Below, piece after piece: positions 52,213-62,205 of a DNA stretch of 64,000 nucleotides. Under the pieces are notes generated by a model. That model ran no database searches and was not told the DNA's origin. It worked only from the letters and a program-made list of their open reading frames with translations. Numbering within the stretch: the first letter of the stretch is position 1; each line of letters starts with the position of its first letter. Origin of the DNA: Nitrospirales bacterium (lineage in GTDB: Bacteria; Nitrospirota; Nitrospiria; Nitrospirales; UBA8639); contig BQIV01000001.1 of the NCBI GenBank assembly GCA_021604005.1, positions 1 to 64,000 of the forward strand. Reading direction: 5' to 3'. The position numbers and the translations under genes were made by a program.

Positions 52213-53736
52213 TTAATCCGGTAGCGTGATCGTGCGCGAGTGTATCTCGTTCGCACTCACTGCATGATCATCGAAGCGATAAGGACCGGGATAGTTGGCG
52301 GAGAGAAAACGGCCGTTGGCTTGACTGCGAAGGAGTTTGATCTGCTCAGCGGCACTTTGGGCAATCGGAACGATGTAGCGTGCGGCTTCGGTCACAGAAC
52401 ACCTGAGGCGCCAGGCGAGGTCACAACATTGGCGGATTTCTGAACCAGTCCAGCCGTTGTCGTTGGGAAGAGTGGAATCCTCAAGTTGATACTGCGAGAG
52501 GTAAATACGCCAGATCGCCGATCGTTCTTCGGCGGACGGGAGGTCAAAGTACATGATCCCGAGCGTAAAACGTCGTCGTAACTCTGGAGACAACGCCTGC
52601 AACGAATTACATGTGGCCAGGAACAATGTCGCGTCGTCTGAAACGGCAGAGATGACCTTCAACGCCTGACGGAGATTAGACTCACTGGATCCGACGAGAG
52701 AATCTTTCATGCTACCGAGATCAAGCGCGATGGTTGGAATGTTCGCTTCATTTCCTGCAGCTTTTGCGACAAGGGACTTACTCGTTCCTGGTGGCCCCAC
52801 GAACAACATCCCGGTGGCGTTCGTGTTTTGCATGTACGTGAGGAGCATCCCGTGGAAAGCTTGTGCGATTCCGCTCGTATCGTGTGCCTGACCGCTCGTT
52901 CCCGCCATGGCCTTTTCGATTTCATCAATAAAGACAATGGATCGAGGTGGCGCGTTCCCCGTCAACAGTTGAGAGATGAACGTCTTGATGGCCAAGACCC
53001 CTCCGATGTCTGCGAACCGCTCAGATCCACCCCAAACTGTTAGTCCTGGCGTCGATTCAATAAGTTGGCGCTTACGGTCCCATAGACGGCTTAAGTCCAC
53101 ACCTTTTTTGGTCAGGCACATGGCGGTAATCTGCTCAGCGGAAAAGGATGCCAGTCCGCGCACGGCATCGACGGCGAGGGTGAGCGTCTGCGGGTCTGGT
53201 GCCTCTAAGTCAGCCGCGATATACTGGTCACAGACAATTTCTTGTAAGTCTTTGGGCGTCGGGAGTGGCTCGTCAACGATGAGGATATCGTGCCGTAGCT
53301 CTTCGGGAATGCTGATTGAGGGGGCGAGGAGGATGAGCATGCGCTGGTTTTGTTTGAATTGGTCACGCAGGTTCCACATCGATTGTGCGACGACCTCGTG
53401 ATGAATGAACCGATGGGCGTTTTGAAAAAATAGGATGGTGCCTTGAGGGAATTGTCGCGCCATTGAAAGCGCATCTTGAGGTCGAATGGTTGCAAAGGGG
53501 TCATGTGTGCTGTCGCCCTTGCCGAGCGCGTCCTGACCGGCTTCATTATGTGCAAGGATCCCGTTCACGAAATCCCATTTCAATATAGGAGGGGGCTGGT
53601 CAGAGTTTCTGAGGATACTGGCCAAGATAGTTCTGATGCAGTGGGCTGGGTCAGAGGTGGTTACCGCGATCAGCGGAACCGAGACTCGTCTGGCCGCGCG
53701 GATTTGTGTGAGCCACAATGGCATAAAAGAAGACAT
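52213..53736 (-). CDS. AAA+ ATPase with Walker B before Walker A (Ycf46-like, apparently permuted)
   Basis: 507 residues. The N-terminal half (about 1-200) resembles the divergent RecA-like half of Ycf46-type ATPases (GTILFFQNAHRF, LILLAPSISIPEELR). The catalytic half has an unusual order: SIVFIDEIEKAMAG (Walker B, D271-E272), then MLFVGPPGTSKS (Walker A, 314-321), LFLATCNS (sensor 1, N377) and ELRRRF (387-389). In ordinary AAA+ proteins Walker A comes first. All key residues are kept, so it should still bind ATP; Walker A has Ser for the last Gly. AAGGAG precedes ATG 53,736. Confidence 0.88.
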   Translation of the reverse strand: MSSFMPLWLTQIRAARRVSVPLIAVTTSDPAHCIRTILASILRNSDQPPPILKWDFVNGILAHNEAGQDALGKGDSTHDPFATIRPQDALSMARQFPQGTILFFQNAHRFIHHEVVAQSMWNLRDQFKQNQRMLILLAPSISIPEELRHDILIVDEPLPTPKDLQEIVCDQYIAADLEAPDPQTLTLAVDAVRGLASFSAEQITAMCLTKKGVDLSRLWDRKRQLIESTPGLTVWGGSERFADIGGVLAIKTFISQLLTGNAPPRSIVFIDEIEKAMAGTSGQAHDTSGIAQAFHGMLLTYMQNTNATGMLFVGPPGTSKSLVAKAAGNEANIPTIALDLGSMKDSLVGSSESNLRQALKVISAVSDDATLFLATCNSLQALSPELRRRFTLGIMYFDLPSAEERSAIWRIYLSQYQLEDSTLPNDNGWTGSEIRQCCDLAWRLRCSVTEAARYIVPIAQSAAEQIKLLRSQANGRFLSANYPGPYRFDDHAVSANEIHSRTITLPD

Positions 53737-53819
53737 CAAGAGACTCCTTTTGAAAAGGTGAAAGCTAAACTCGGTTGAAGCGGTGAGAGAGATGAGGGAG
53801 CGAGCGAAACCGCTTGAAG

Positions 53820-54077
53820 TTAGGCGACGCGGACAGGTTCTGGCGGATTGTTTGGAATTGTCCACGAGGCTTCGGATGCGATCAGTGCCCGTAGCCGTCT
53901 ACCGGCTTCGACAAATTGTTTGTCGTTCCGATCACGATAGGCGGCGTCGCAGTCGTTCAAAATAGTGTGAATGGCGGGAAGACGGTGATCATCAGGCTCA
54001 ATGTTCGCTGTGAGTTCTGCGACCCGTGACCACCGCCGGATCCAGATCTCAGTAAGTTTCAGGGTAGGCGAAGGCAT
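53820..54077 (-). CDS. Small hypothetical protein
   Basis: 85 residues, helical and charged (IWIRRWSRVAELTANIE, KQFVEAGRRLRALIASE). It overlaps the end of the Pal-like gene by 29 bases and lies 83 bases ahead of the AAA+ gene. No family recognised. The start ATG 54,077 (alternative 54,107) has no obvious ribosome-binding site but may use translational coupling. Confidence 0.5.
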   Translation of the reverse strand: MPSPTLKLTEIWIRRWSRVAELTANIEPDDHRLPAIHTILNDCDAAYRDRNDKQFVEAGRRLRALIASEASWTIPNNPPEPVRVA

Positions 54078-54822
54078 ACGATTTAGGTTGAGTGGAAATG
54101 TCGGCATTCTTTTCCCGTGGAGCTTTGATGAGGACGAACGCCCGACGATTGATCGTGTGACAGAGATTATTGTCAGAGGAGCAGATGGGCTTGGCTTCGC
54201 CGTAGGAAATGGTTTCTAACCGTGACTCGTCGATACCCATATCATGGAGATATTCTTTGACGGAAAGCGCACGTTTGTGCCCGAGTGCCAGATTGTAGGC
54301 GTGAGTACCGCGGAGATCACAATGTCCTTCAATGACAAGTGGACTTTTCGGGTCCTTTCTGAGCCAATCTGATGCGTCGGCGAGGATTTCTTGACCATGC
54401 GGCGTGAGGAAATACTGATCATAGTCGAACAGAACCACGGGGACATATTTGCCCCCGGGCCACATGCGTGAAGCAGAAGGTCCAACCTGTTGCTGCGGGT
54501 CCATGGTGGTATTCTCAGCGTCTTGACTCCCGGGATCGGTTGAAATGAATGCCGAGAGTAACTCCTTCCATGGAGTTGTTTCTGGCTCGGCGCGGTATGG
54601 TTCAGGAGTCGTATCGATCGGAGGTGATGGTGATATCGTCAGTAACGCCTGTTCTTCAATCTGTTCCTCGATCAGTGCGTAATTGGGGACGGACGGAGTC
54701 TCTGATGAAGACACATCAGTGTTCGCTGAGAACTCTTCTCCACTACCTTTCACAGATAGGCTTTGACATCCTGCCATGGCGGAAACAACACACAGTAGAG
54801 ATAAAAGGAGCATCGACCTCAT
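54049..54822 (-). CDS. Pal-like OmpA-family lipoprotein
   Basis: 257 residues. Lipoprotein signal with lipobox VVSAMAGC (Cys19); a Ser/Pro/Glu-rich linker (20-125); C-terminal OmpA peptidoglycan-binding domain (about 128-235: VVLFDYDQYFLTPHGQEIL, VIEGHCDLRGTHAYNLALG, ISYGEAKP). It would anchor the outer membrane to peptidoglycan. Its presence between replication-type genes suggests a conjugation or envelope role for the element. GAGGAGG precedes the ATG. Confidence 0.88.
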   Translation of the reverse strand: MRSMLLLSLLCVVSAMAGCQSLSVKGSGEEFSANTDVSSSETPSVPNYALIEEQIEEQALLTISPSPPIDTTPEPYRAEPETTPWKELLSAFISTDPGSQDAENTTMDPQQQVGPSASRMWPGGKYVPVVLFDYDQYFLTPHGQEILADASDWLRKDPKSPLVIEGHCDLRGTHAYNLALGHKRALSVKEYLHDMGIDESRLETISYGEAKPICSSDNNLCHTINRRAFVLIKAPREKNADISTQPKSYAFAYPETY

Positions 54823-54940
54823 GACGGACCTCCTCGGAAATAACAGTGGGCAAATAGTGCGAGCGACTATTGTCTTATTACGTTCCAGCTAAAGGTTTCG
54901 AATGAGGAAATGTTACATCTGATGAAATATCTGCACCCTT

Positions 54941-57900
54941 TTACGAACACCCACTGGTCGCACCGCAGCTCACGCATTTAAGGCACGTGCCGTTCCGCAC
55001 CATCGTAAAATTCTTGCATTCCAGACACGGATCGCCTTCGTAGCCGGATAGCCGTGCCTGCTCGATGAGGTCATGTGTCGGATGACCGTTTAGGGAAGAC
55101 GTGTTGGCCTGATTGTAGGCTTGCTTGTCCTTGCCCGTGGAAGACGCCTGTGCAGGTGATGAACTCACGAAATCGCCGCGCAGGTCGTCTAGTGGCACAT
55201 GAGCCAGATCATGGCGACCAAGGTAGGTAATGGCGAGTTCGCGAAAGATATAGTCAATGATTGACGTGGACATTTTGATCTGAGGGTTTAATGTGACCGG
55301 ACCATTGGGTTCGAAACGTGTGTGAACGAACGCATCGACGAATTCGTCTAATGGCACGCCGTGCTGAAGGCCCAGGGAGATGGCAATCGCAAAACAGTTC
55401 ATCAGACTCCGAAAGGCGGCGCCTTCCTTGTGCATATCCACAAAAATTTCTCCTAACGTGCCATCTTCATATTCGCCTGTTCGCAAGTAAACTTTATGGC
55501 CGCCAACAACCGCTTTTTGCGTGTAACCTTGACGCCGGGTGGGTAAGGTGCGCCGGTTGGCCAAGTTCTGAATTACTACATGGGAGGCCGTAGCTTCGAC
55601 GGTGTCTCCTGCTGGGGTTGATTCATGATGCATAGGCTTATCCGTCATGGAGGTGGAGAGTGGTTGACTGAGCTTTGAGCCGTCCCGATAAAGGGCCACT
55701 GCTTTTAACATTGACTGCCAGCCCAATAGATAGGCATCTTTGACAGCTTCGACAGTAGACTCAGACGGCATATTGATGGTCTTGCTGATGGCGCCGCTGA
55801 TGAATGGTTGGGCTGCAGCCATCATCCGAATGTGCGCATGAACTGGGATAAATCGTTGGCCAATACGTCCGCACCGGTTAGCACAATCAAAGACTGGTAA
55901 ATGTTCTGATTTCAGGTGAGGGGCACTCTCGACCGTCATGGTTCCACAGCAGTAATCTGTGGCGGCTATGATTTGCTCCTGGGTAAATCCTAATGCCTTC
56001 AACATGTTGAAGTGAGGATCATTCAATTGGCTGTCGGTGAGCTTGAGTTCCTCCCTGCAAAAATCTTCTCCTAAGGTCCATTTGTTAAAGGCAAATTGGA
56101 TGTCAAAGGCTCCCTCCAGTGCCACTTCAATGCGCTCAAGGGCCTGGTTATCAAACCCCTTGGCCCTCAAGCTTTCATGATGAATGAAGGGAGCGTCCCG
56201 TAAGGTGCGAGTCCCTGTGGCATACGTCACGATATCCTGAATCTGAATTTGAGAGTAGCCCAGAGATTCTAAAGCTGGGGGAAGACTTTGGTTGATGATT
56301 TTAAAATACCCTCCTCCAGCTAATTTTTTAAATTTCACCAAGGCAAAATCTGGTTCAATGCCCGTTGTGTCACAATCCATGACCAATCCAATCGTACCGG
56401 TTGGAGCGATCACCGTGGTCTGGGCGTTCCGGAATCCATGTATTTGGCCCAACCCCAAGGCACGGTCCCAAGCCTGGCGGGCGGCCAGGAGCAGATCAGG
56501 TGGGCAATGTTCCGGATTGATACCCATGGGGAAAATTGTCAAGCCTTCGTATTCTTCATGTGAAGCGTTATAGGCGGCGCGCCGGTGATTCCACATGACC
56601 CGAAGCATGGCCTCTCGATTTCGAGGGAAAGCCTCGAATGGACCGAGTTCAGCGGCCATTTCGGCCGATGTCGCGTATGCCTCGCCCGTCATGATAGCTG
56701 TGATTACTCCGCAGATGGCCAAGGCTTTAGGAGAGTCGTAGGGAATTCCTTGGCGCATGAGGATAGAACCAAGGTTGGCGAAGCCTAAGCCAAGGGTTCG
56801 GAAGGCAAAGCTTTTTTCAGCAATGGCACGGCTGGGAAAGCCAGCCATGAGCACGCTGATTTCTAGGACAATTGTCCATAATCTCACCGCATGGCGGAAT
56901 CCATCGAGATCAAATTGCCCATCTGGTGTGATGAACTGGCCCAGGTTTAATGAGGCAAGATTACAGGCCGTGTCATCCAGAAACATATATTCACTGCAAG
57001 GATTCGAAGCATTGATACGGCCATCTTCGGGACAGGTATGCCATTCGTTAATGGTGCTGTCATATTGGACTCCAGGATCGGCACACACCCATGCAGCCCA
57101 GGCGATGCGATTCCACAGATCGCGAGCCTTAACGGTTTTACAAACGACTCCATCCGTTCTTCGAGTGAGGGACCAGTCGCCGTCGTGCTGTAAAGCCTCA
57201 AAAAATTCATTGGGAATGCGGATGCTGTTATTCGAGTTTTGTCCGGAAACGGTTTGGTAGGCTTTGCTATCCCAGTTCGTATCGTACTCGTGAAAGACAA
57301 AATGAGTGAACCCTGCTAGAGCGTAACCAGACATACGTTGGATATAGGCCTCGGGAATGGCGACTTCACGGGCGGTATGAATGGCTTCTTTCAAAGCTGG
57401 ATTCATATGTGGATCAGTTTCCACCTTGGAGGACCCATCAGCTTGAGGAATATGGCAGGCCATTAAGATGGAGTTTAACCGCTGAGCACAGAGCTTAGAG
57501 CCAGTGACCATAGCTGCGACTTTTTGTTCTTCGATGACCTTCCAGTCGATGAATTCTTCAACGTCGGGATGATCAAGATCGAGGCAGACCATCTTGGCCG
57601 CACGACGTGTGGTTCCACCGGATTTAATGGCACCAGCCGCACGATCCCCAATTTTTAAGAATGACATAAGCCCGGAGGAACGACCTCCACCTGATAGGGG
57701 CTCTCTGTCTCCTCGCAATTTGGAAAAATTCGTGCCGGTTCCAGATCCATATTTGAACAGGCGTGCTTCCCTCTGCCAGAGATCCATGATTCCTCTTTCA
57801 TTCACTAAATCATCAGAGACTGATTGAATGAAACAGGCATGCACTTGCGGACGTTCATAGGCAGTGGCGGTTGGATGACACTCACCGGTCGATGGATTGA

Positions 57901-58366
57901 CGGCGTAGTGTCCTTGTGCTGGTCCCGTGATTCCATAGGTCCAATGCAAGCCCGTATTAAACCATTGAGGGGAATTGGGGGCGGCCATTTGATGGGCAAG
58001 CATATAACAACATTCGTCGTAAAATGCGTGGGCGTCTTCATCAGAATCGAAATACCCATAGGTTTTTCCCCAATGTGTCCAACAGCCCGCCATTCGATGA
58101 AAGACTTGACGCGCGTCATGTTCTCCAGAGGCCTCGGCAGAGAGAGGGTTCCCATGTTGGTCGCGTCTCGGGACGCCGGCTTTGCGGAAAAACTTTTGCG
58201 CTAGGATATCGACAGCTAAGGGTGACCACTGTTCTGGTGTCTGAATGTTTTCTTGGTGGAACACGACGGAACCATCGGGATTTTTTATTGTGGATGTTCG
58301 AGAGACAAACGACAGACCGATGTAGGGGTCCTGATCTGCGACGGTGAAGAAACGAGCGATTTTCAT
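54941..58366 (-). CDS. nrdJ: Vitamin B12-dependent (class II) ribonucleotide reductase
   Basis: 1141 residues from ATG 58,366 (GAGGAG upstream). The catalytic barrel has [19 protein letters not shown] (C457), the N-terminal [25 protein letters not shown], and [24 protein letters not shown]. The C-terminal zinc-ribbon-like tail ([21 protein letters not shown], then GCS) carries the redox cysteines. The enzyme makes dNTP precursors using adenosylcobalamin and needs no oxygen. It lies inside the tRNA-Lys element, on the same strand as the clamp and primase-like genes, divergent from the TraD-like gene. Confidence 0.95.
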   Translation of the reverse strand: MKIARFFTVADQDPYIGLSFVSRTSTIKNPDGSVVFHQENIQTPEQWSPLAVDILAQKFFRKAGVPRRDQHGNPLSAEASGEHDARQVFHRMAGCWTHWGKTYGYFDSDEDAHAFYDECCYMLAHQMAAPNSPQWFNTGLHWTYGITGPAQGHYAVNPSTGECHPTATAYERPQVHACFIQSVSDDLVNERGIMDLWQREARLFKYGSGTGTNFSKLRGDREPLSGGGRSSGLMSFLKIGDRAAGAIKSGGTTRRAAKMVCLDLDHPDVEEFIDWKVIEEQKVAAMVTGSKLCAQRLNSILMACHIPQADGSSKVETDPHMNPALKEAIHTAREVAIPEAYIQRMSGYALAGFTHFVFHEYDTNWDSKAYQTVSGQNSNNSIRIPNEFFEALQHDGDWSLTRRTDGVVCKTVKARDLWNRIAWAAWVCADPGVQYDSTINEWHTCPEDGRINASNPCSEYMFLDDTACNLASLNLGQFITPDGQFDLDGFRHAVRLWTIVLEISVLMAGFPSRAIAEKSFAFRTLGLGFANLGSILMRQGIPYDSPKALAICGVITAIMTGEAYATSAEMAAELGPFEAFPRNREAMLRVMWNHRRAAYNASHEEYEGLTIFPMGINPEHCPPDLLLAARQAWDRALGLGQIHGFRNAQTTVIAPTGTIGLVMDCDTTGIEPDFALVKFKKLAGGGYFKIINQSLPPALESLGYSQIQIQDIVTYATGTRTLRDAPFIHHESLRAKGFDNQALERIEVALEGAFDIQFAFNKWTLGEDFCREELKLTDSQLNDPHFNMLKALGFTQEQIIAATDYCCGTMTVESAPHLKSEHLPVFDCANRCGRIGQRFIPVHAHIRMMAAAQPFISGAISKTINMPSESTVEAVKDAYLLGWQSMLKAVALYRDGSKLSQPLSTSMTDKPMHHESTPAGDTVEATASHVVIQNLANRRTLPTRRQGYTQKAVVGGHKVYLRTGEYEDGTLGEIFVDMHKEGAAFRSLMNCFAIAISLGLQHGVPLDEFVDAFVHTRFEPNGPVTLNPQIKMSTSIIDYIFRELAITYLGRHDLAHVPLDDLRGDFVSSSPAQASSTGKDKQAYNQANTSSLNGHPTHDLIEQARLSGYEGDPCLECKNFTMVRNGTCLKCVSCGATSGCS

Positions 58367-58450
58367 AAACGGACTCCTCAAAAAGACAACACTGCCCTCT
58401 ACTGATGGTAGTACGAGGGCGCGTTGAGACCTGACAGAGCTGAAGGGACT

Positions 58451-59845
58451 ATGACGAGCTGGGAGCGCTTAGCGCGGATCAATCAGGAGGGCTTTCTACG
58501 CCCCCTCTATAAGGACATGACGGTGCTGGGCCATGGCGCCGATCTCCAACACGTGCAATCCGAGGGACTGATCGGGTTCCCTGATCGCGAACGGTCTGGC
58601 CACCTGGGATGCTTAGGTACCACTCGAATCGGGAAGACGCGGTTGATGGAGTGGGTGATCGAACAAGATATGCGGAAGGGGTATTCCGTAGTCGTCGTGG
58701 ATCCTAAAGGTGATCATGAGCTGTTTTCGAAAGTGATCCAAGTGGCTGCTGAGTGTGGGCGACTGGAGGAAGTCATGTTGCTCACGCCGATTTTCCCCGA
58801 CCAGAGTCTCATGATCGATCCATTAGCCAATTACTACATGGAAGATGAACTCGTGAGCCATATTACGAGCAGCATTAAGCCTAAAGACGAGTATTATCTC
58901 AACGTAGCCACCGAAGTCGCGCAATTTGTCGTCGCGGGCTTGTGTCGGCTGGGGAGAGTCAGCGGCGGGTCCCAATCGTTGACATTTCAGGATATCAAGA
59001 ATCGTATCGGGTTTGAGGATCTTCGGCAATTGCGTGACGCGTTGGAAGCGCTAGGTGATGCGGAAGAGTTGTGTCATGGGATTGATCAGATGGTACAGAA
59101 CCCCGGGTTGGCGGAATTTTATGGAAAAGTGTCGTCTTCGCTACGCACGACATTATCGGCCCTGACGTTCGGATCGACGGGGCATATTATTGGGAAAGCG
59201 TCGTCCAACGTCTTCATCGATCGGCTCGAACGGGGGCAGTCTGTGCTCTTGTACTGTAACACAGGGAGTTTGCTCACACGGAGGACCGCAAACATTATTG
59301 GCAAAGTGTTTGTCAGTATGGTGCAAAGCTTGGTGGGGCGCATCTTTGCTTCTGGGCGGAAACTGTCACCTCCACTGTGCCTGCATATCGACGAGGGCCA
59401 TAACGTGCTCTATCCCGGTATGGAGGAGTTGATGAACAAAGGTGGTGGGGCGGACGTCTGGCTTTCGCTCTACACGCAATCCCTCGCGCAAGTGGAGGAT
59501 GCCGTGGGCCCGACAGCCGCGAGGAGCATCGTGGATAATATCAATAGCTGGGTCTATTTCTTGGTCAATCACCCCATGACCGCCGATCACATCGAACAAA
59601 CATCTCCACTCATTCAGCGGCATGAACCGGTCATATCGCTAGGCGGTGGCATCACGATGAGAACCCTAGATGTCCCCTTGGTGCGTGCCCACAAAGTCTC
59701 GAGCTTGCCAAAACAATGGTTCTATTTTCGCTCGCAGGGGCGCTTTGCCAAAGGTTGGACGATGAAAGTCGTGCCCGCCAAGGTTTCAGTGAAGTTTCCT
59801 CAGATCCGTCCCATGGACTCGGCGGCGCCAGCGGTGGGTGAATAA
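58451..59845 (+). CDS. TraD/TraG-like coupling ATPase
   Basis: 464 residues. [19 protein letters not shown] (Walker A), [13 protein letters not shown], a Walker-B-like [19 protein letters not shown], and [14 protein letters not shown]. No N-terminal membrane helices, unlike F-type TraD, so it resembles soluble or helper coupling ATPases of integrative conjugative elements. It would bring DNA to a type IV secretion channel, but no other transfer gene is in view. AAGGGA precedes ATG 58,451; an earlier ATG at 58,424 exists. Confidence 0.83.
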   Translation: MTSWERLARINQEGFLRPLYKDMTVLGHGADLQHVQSEGLIGFPDRERSGHLGCLGTTRIGKTRLMEWVIEQDMRKGYSVVVVDPKGDHELFSKVIQVAAECGRLEEVMLLTPIFPDQSLMIDPLANYYMEDELVSHITSSIKPKDEYYLNVATEVAQFVVAGLCRLGRVSGGSQSLTFQDIKNRIGFEDLRQLRDALEALGDAEELCHGIDQMVQNPGLAEFYGKVSSSLRTTLSALTFGSTGHIIGKASSNVFIDRLERGQSVLLYCNTGSLLTRRTANIIGKVFVSMVQSLVGRIFASGRKLSPPLCLHIDEGHNVLYPGMEELMNKGGGADVWLSLYTQSLAQVEDAVGPTAARSIVDNINSWVYFLVNHPMTADHIEQTSPLIQRHEPVISLGGGITMRTLDVPLVRAHKVSSLPKQWFYFRSQGRFAKGWTMKVVPAKVSVKFPQIRPMDSAAPAVGE

Positions 59846-60994
59846 CCAATCATTCCACGTGGGTGTCACCGGGCGCGCGGCTTGGGTTCTCAGCCGGTTG
59901 AGCGTCGCTCGCGTCAGGATCCCGCACCACTGATCTCCTTCCCAAACAAACAAGCAGGGCGCGTTCAGCATGACACATTGGTCAAAGGCGCTGGCTAAGG
60001 GCATCTGTGGAGAAACCTTCAGAACCGGTGACAGCGATTCCATCTTGTGTTTGATGGTCGCCTCAGGAGGGTGTGATTGGAAGTTGAAATCCGGGTAAGC
60101 GTTGACGAAACCTACAATGTGATTCTCTTCACAGACAAGGAGCCAGTGATACCCGTATTGTACGTAGACATGATGGAGCGTCTGTATCGTGTCAGTGGGG
60201 CGCAGGGTAATGACATGGGAAGACGGAATCATCCACGGCTCCACCGTGCCATGTAACAAATGGCTGTGCTGGACTTGGCGTTTGGTGTGACTTGCCAGGA
60301 CGAACACGATTAAACCCCCGAGGAGATACCAGCCAGTATGCTGAAGCGTCAGAAACCCAGTGATGCCGTAGAGGATGAAGACGAGACTGACGGCTTGGCT
60401 CCAGCGCGCGGTGAGCAGCGTGGCTTGGGCGTAGGAAGTGACGCGCGTCCAAATGATTGCGCGAAGCAATCGTCCACCGTCGAGCGGGATGAGTGGAAGG
60501 AGGTTCAAGCCTCCAACGAGAGCGTTGATCCGGGTGAGATATGCGGCGACCGGATTCGTGTCAGCGCCCCAGAATCCCGCGGCGAGGACGAGCGAGCAGA
60601 GAGGGCCGGCGAGCGCGACTCGGATTTCATGGCGAGGATGCGTGAGTTCTTGATCGAGGCTGGTCCAGCCACCGAGGAGATGGAGGGTGATGTTGCCGAC
60701 CGATCCTCCGCACCACCGAGTGACGAGGGCGTGTGCTAACTCATGAAACAACAGTGAGAAGAAGATGAGGATGGTTGCGGTGGTTCCGGCTGTCCATAAC
60801 GTCCATGGAGCTGCTCCTGGATAGGCTTGCGGAAAATACTGTGTGCTGAGTCCCCACATCATGAGTGCGCCGGCTAGGATCCACGATTGGTGAATATGCA
60901 CTGGAAATCCCGCAAGCTGCCAGGTAAACGGTGTCATGACTTGGCTGAACATGGCTGGGTTGGCGGGTGTGACGAGTTGCCCGATGCTTTCCAC
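59786..60994 (-). CDS. M50 site-2-protease-like membrane protease with CBS domains
   Basis: 402 residues. About six membrane helices; zinc motif FHELAHALV, second ligand region LLPLIPLDGGRLLR with Asp. The C-terminal pair of CBS repeats (about 255-370) usually binds adenine nucleotides and controls the protease. Such enzymes cut membrane-bound regulators. The 3' end overlaps the TraD-like gene by 60 bases in antisense, and the 5' end overlaps the next gene. Start GTG 60,994 is assumed; ATG 60,952 is possible. Confidence 0.88.
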   Translation of the reverse strand: MESIGQLVTPANPAMFSQVMTPFTWQLAGFPVHIHQSWILAGALMMWGLSTQYFPQAYPGAAPWTLWTAGTTATILIFFSLLFHELAHALVTRWCGGSVGNITLHLLGGWTSLDQELTHPRHEIRVALAGPLCSLVLAAGFWGADTNPVAAYLTRINALVGGLNLLPLIPLDGGRLLRAIIWTRVTSYAQATLLTARWSQAVSLVFILYGITGFLTLQHTGWYLLGGLIVFVLASHTKRQVQHSHLLHGTVEPWMIPSSHVITLRPTDTIQTLHHVYVQYGYHWLLVCEENHIVGFVNAYPDFNFQSHPPEATIKHKMESLSPVLKVSPQMPLASAFDQCVMLNAPCLFVWEGDQWCGILTRATLNRLRTQAARPVTPTWNDWLFTHRWRRRVHGTDLRKLH

Positions 60995-61518
60995 AGGTCA
61001 TAAGGGGTTGGATACATTGATCGCAGAAGCGCCGCAGCTTTTGCGAACGTTCTCGGTAACCATGGGGTGCTGAAAGACTTGGCCAGGTGGAGGCTTGCTC
61101 GCGCAAACTGTTGCAACGGATTACTGATGGAAACGGTGAGTTGGACTTGGGGGGAAAAAGCATACAGGACGATCGGGAGGTCCGGTTGAATCGCGAGATC
61201 TCCCAACAATTTTGGTCCCATTAAGTCTGGACTGAAGAGATTGACATTCGTGGTGAACCAGGCTTGGTGGCGAGCACCGCGTATCTTGGTCGTAATGGTC
61301 AAGACGGTGACAGGACCAATCGACCAAGCTGACGTGCGAAACGCGATCGTGGCCCCATGTTCCCAATCGTGTAAGAACGTGGAAGTGGACCGCGCGATCC
61401 ATTCGATCGTCGACGGGGAAGATGGGCATTGCTCCCTGACCAAGAGGACGGTACCCAGAGACTGGTTGCGAAGGATCTGCACGAACGGGTCCTCAACAGG
61501 AAGATGACGGGAGCTCAT
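60934..61518 (-). CDS. Hypothetical protein upstream of the M50 protease
   Basis: 194 residues, soluble, beta-rich (SIGPVTVLTITTKIRGARHQAW). No family recognised. Its 3' end overlaps the start of the M50 gene by 61 bases, indicating co-expression. Confidence 0.55.
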   Translation of the reverse strand: MSSRHLPVEDPFVQILRNQSLGTVLLVREQCPSSPSTIEWIARSTSTFLHDWEHGATIAFRTSAWSIGPVTVLTITTKIRGARHQAWFTTNVNLFSPDLMGPKLLGDLAIQPDLPIVLYAFSPQVQLTVSISNPLQQFARASLHLAKSFSTPWLPRTFAKAAALLRSMYPTPYDLWKASGNSSHPPTQPCSAKS

Positions 61519-61596
61519 CGAGTATCGAATAGAGAAAAGCGGATGAGGCCTTGCCTAGAATTCTACGCGCAGGCCTGGCGATCAGAGAGGCGTCGA

Positions 61597-62160
61597 TCAT
61601 GCATCGGTAGACGTATGCTCACCAAATGGGGCACCGACGTATGCGCAGTAATGAGGATTGCTGGCAGAGGGGAATAAGAATGGCGAGAAGTGCGTGCAAT
61701 ATCGGCACAGCTGATCGATCTGAATCTCACCAGTTTGTTGTTTTTGTCTGATCGTGGTGATGAGCGCGCGATGCAGTGCTTCTTGAAGCTTCGTATCCAA
61801 TTGGTGTATTTGCCGGAACAGCCAATCGCTGGGCGTTTCCAGAGCTTGGGCGTGGATCACGCCATTTTCCGTGAGATGTACTGTACGGTCACCAGAAGAC
61901 GGTTCGTCGATGGAAATTTCATTTTGGTGTAGGAGGAGGTGATGGGCACGGTCGAACATTTCCGGTGTGACGCGGACGAGTCGTGAAAGCAGGCATTCGG
62001 GGATTGTCTGGCCAGGATGAGTGTGGATCGTGATTAGCATAAGATGGGCGAGATGGATTTCCGGTGGATCTTTAGGCGCTTGCTTGTGGCGGTGAAGCAG
62101 ACCGAGATCGGTAAGTCCATTGTAGATACTGGTGAGGAGATTCTCTGACTGCGTGGCCAT
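61597..62160 (-). CDS. Winged-helix protein with C-terminal zinc motif
   Basis: 187 residues. The middle (IHTHPGQTIPECLLSRLVRV, MFDRAHHLLLHQNEISIDE) looks like a MarR-type winged helix. The end carries CRYCTHFSPFLFPSASNPHY and then CAYVGAPF, a C-x2-C...H-x-C metal site found in some MarR-like regulators. It likely regulates element genes. Start ATG 62,160 follows AGGG. Confidence 0.65.
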   Translation of the reverse strand: MATQSENLLTSIYNGLTDLGLLHRHKQAPKDPPEIHLAHLMLITIHTHPGQTIPECLLSRLVRVTPEMFDRAHHLLLHQNEISIDEPSSGDRTVHLTENGVIHAQALETPSDWLFRQIHQLDTKLQEALHRALITTIRQKQQTGEIQIDQLCRYCTHFSPFLFPSASNPHYCAYVGAPFGEHTSTDA

Positions 62161-62205
62161 GGTGCCCTTCAATTGCAACATGTTAAAGGGATCGGGAATT
62201 GCTGT

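Noticed and set aside
54853-54871. Small hairpin AATAGT / ACTATT after nrdJ as terminator
   Set aside because: Only six base pairs, AT-rich and without a T tract on the minus strand.
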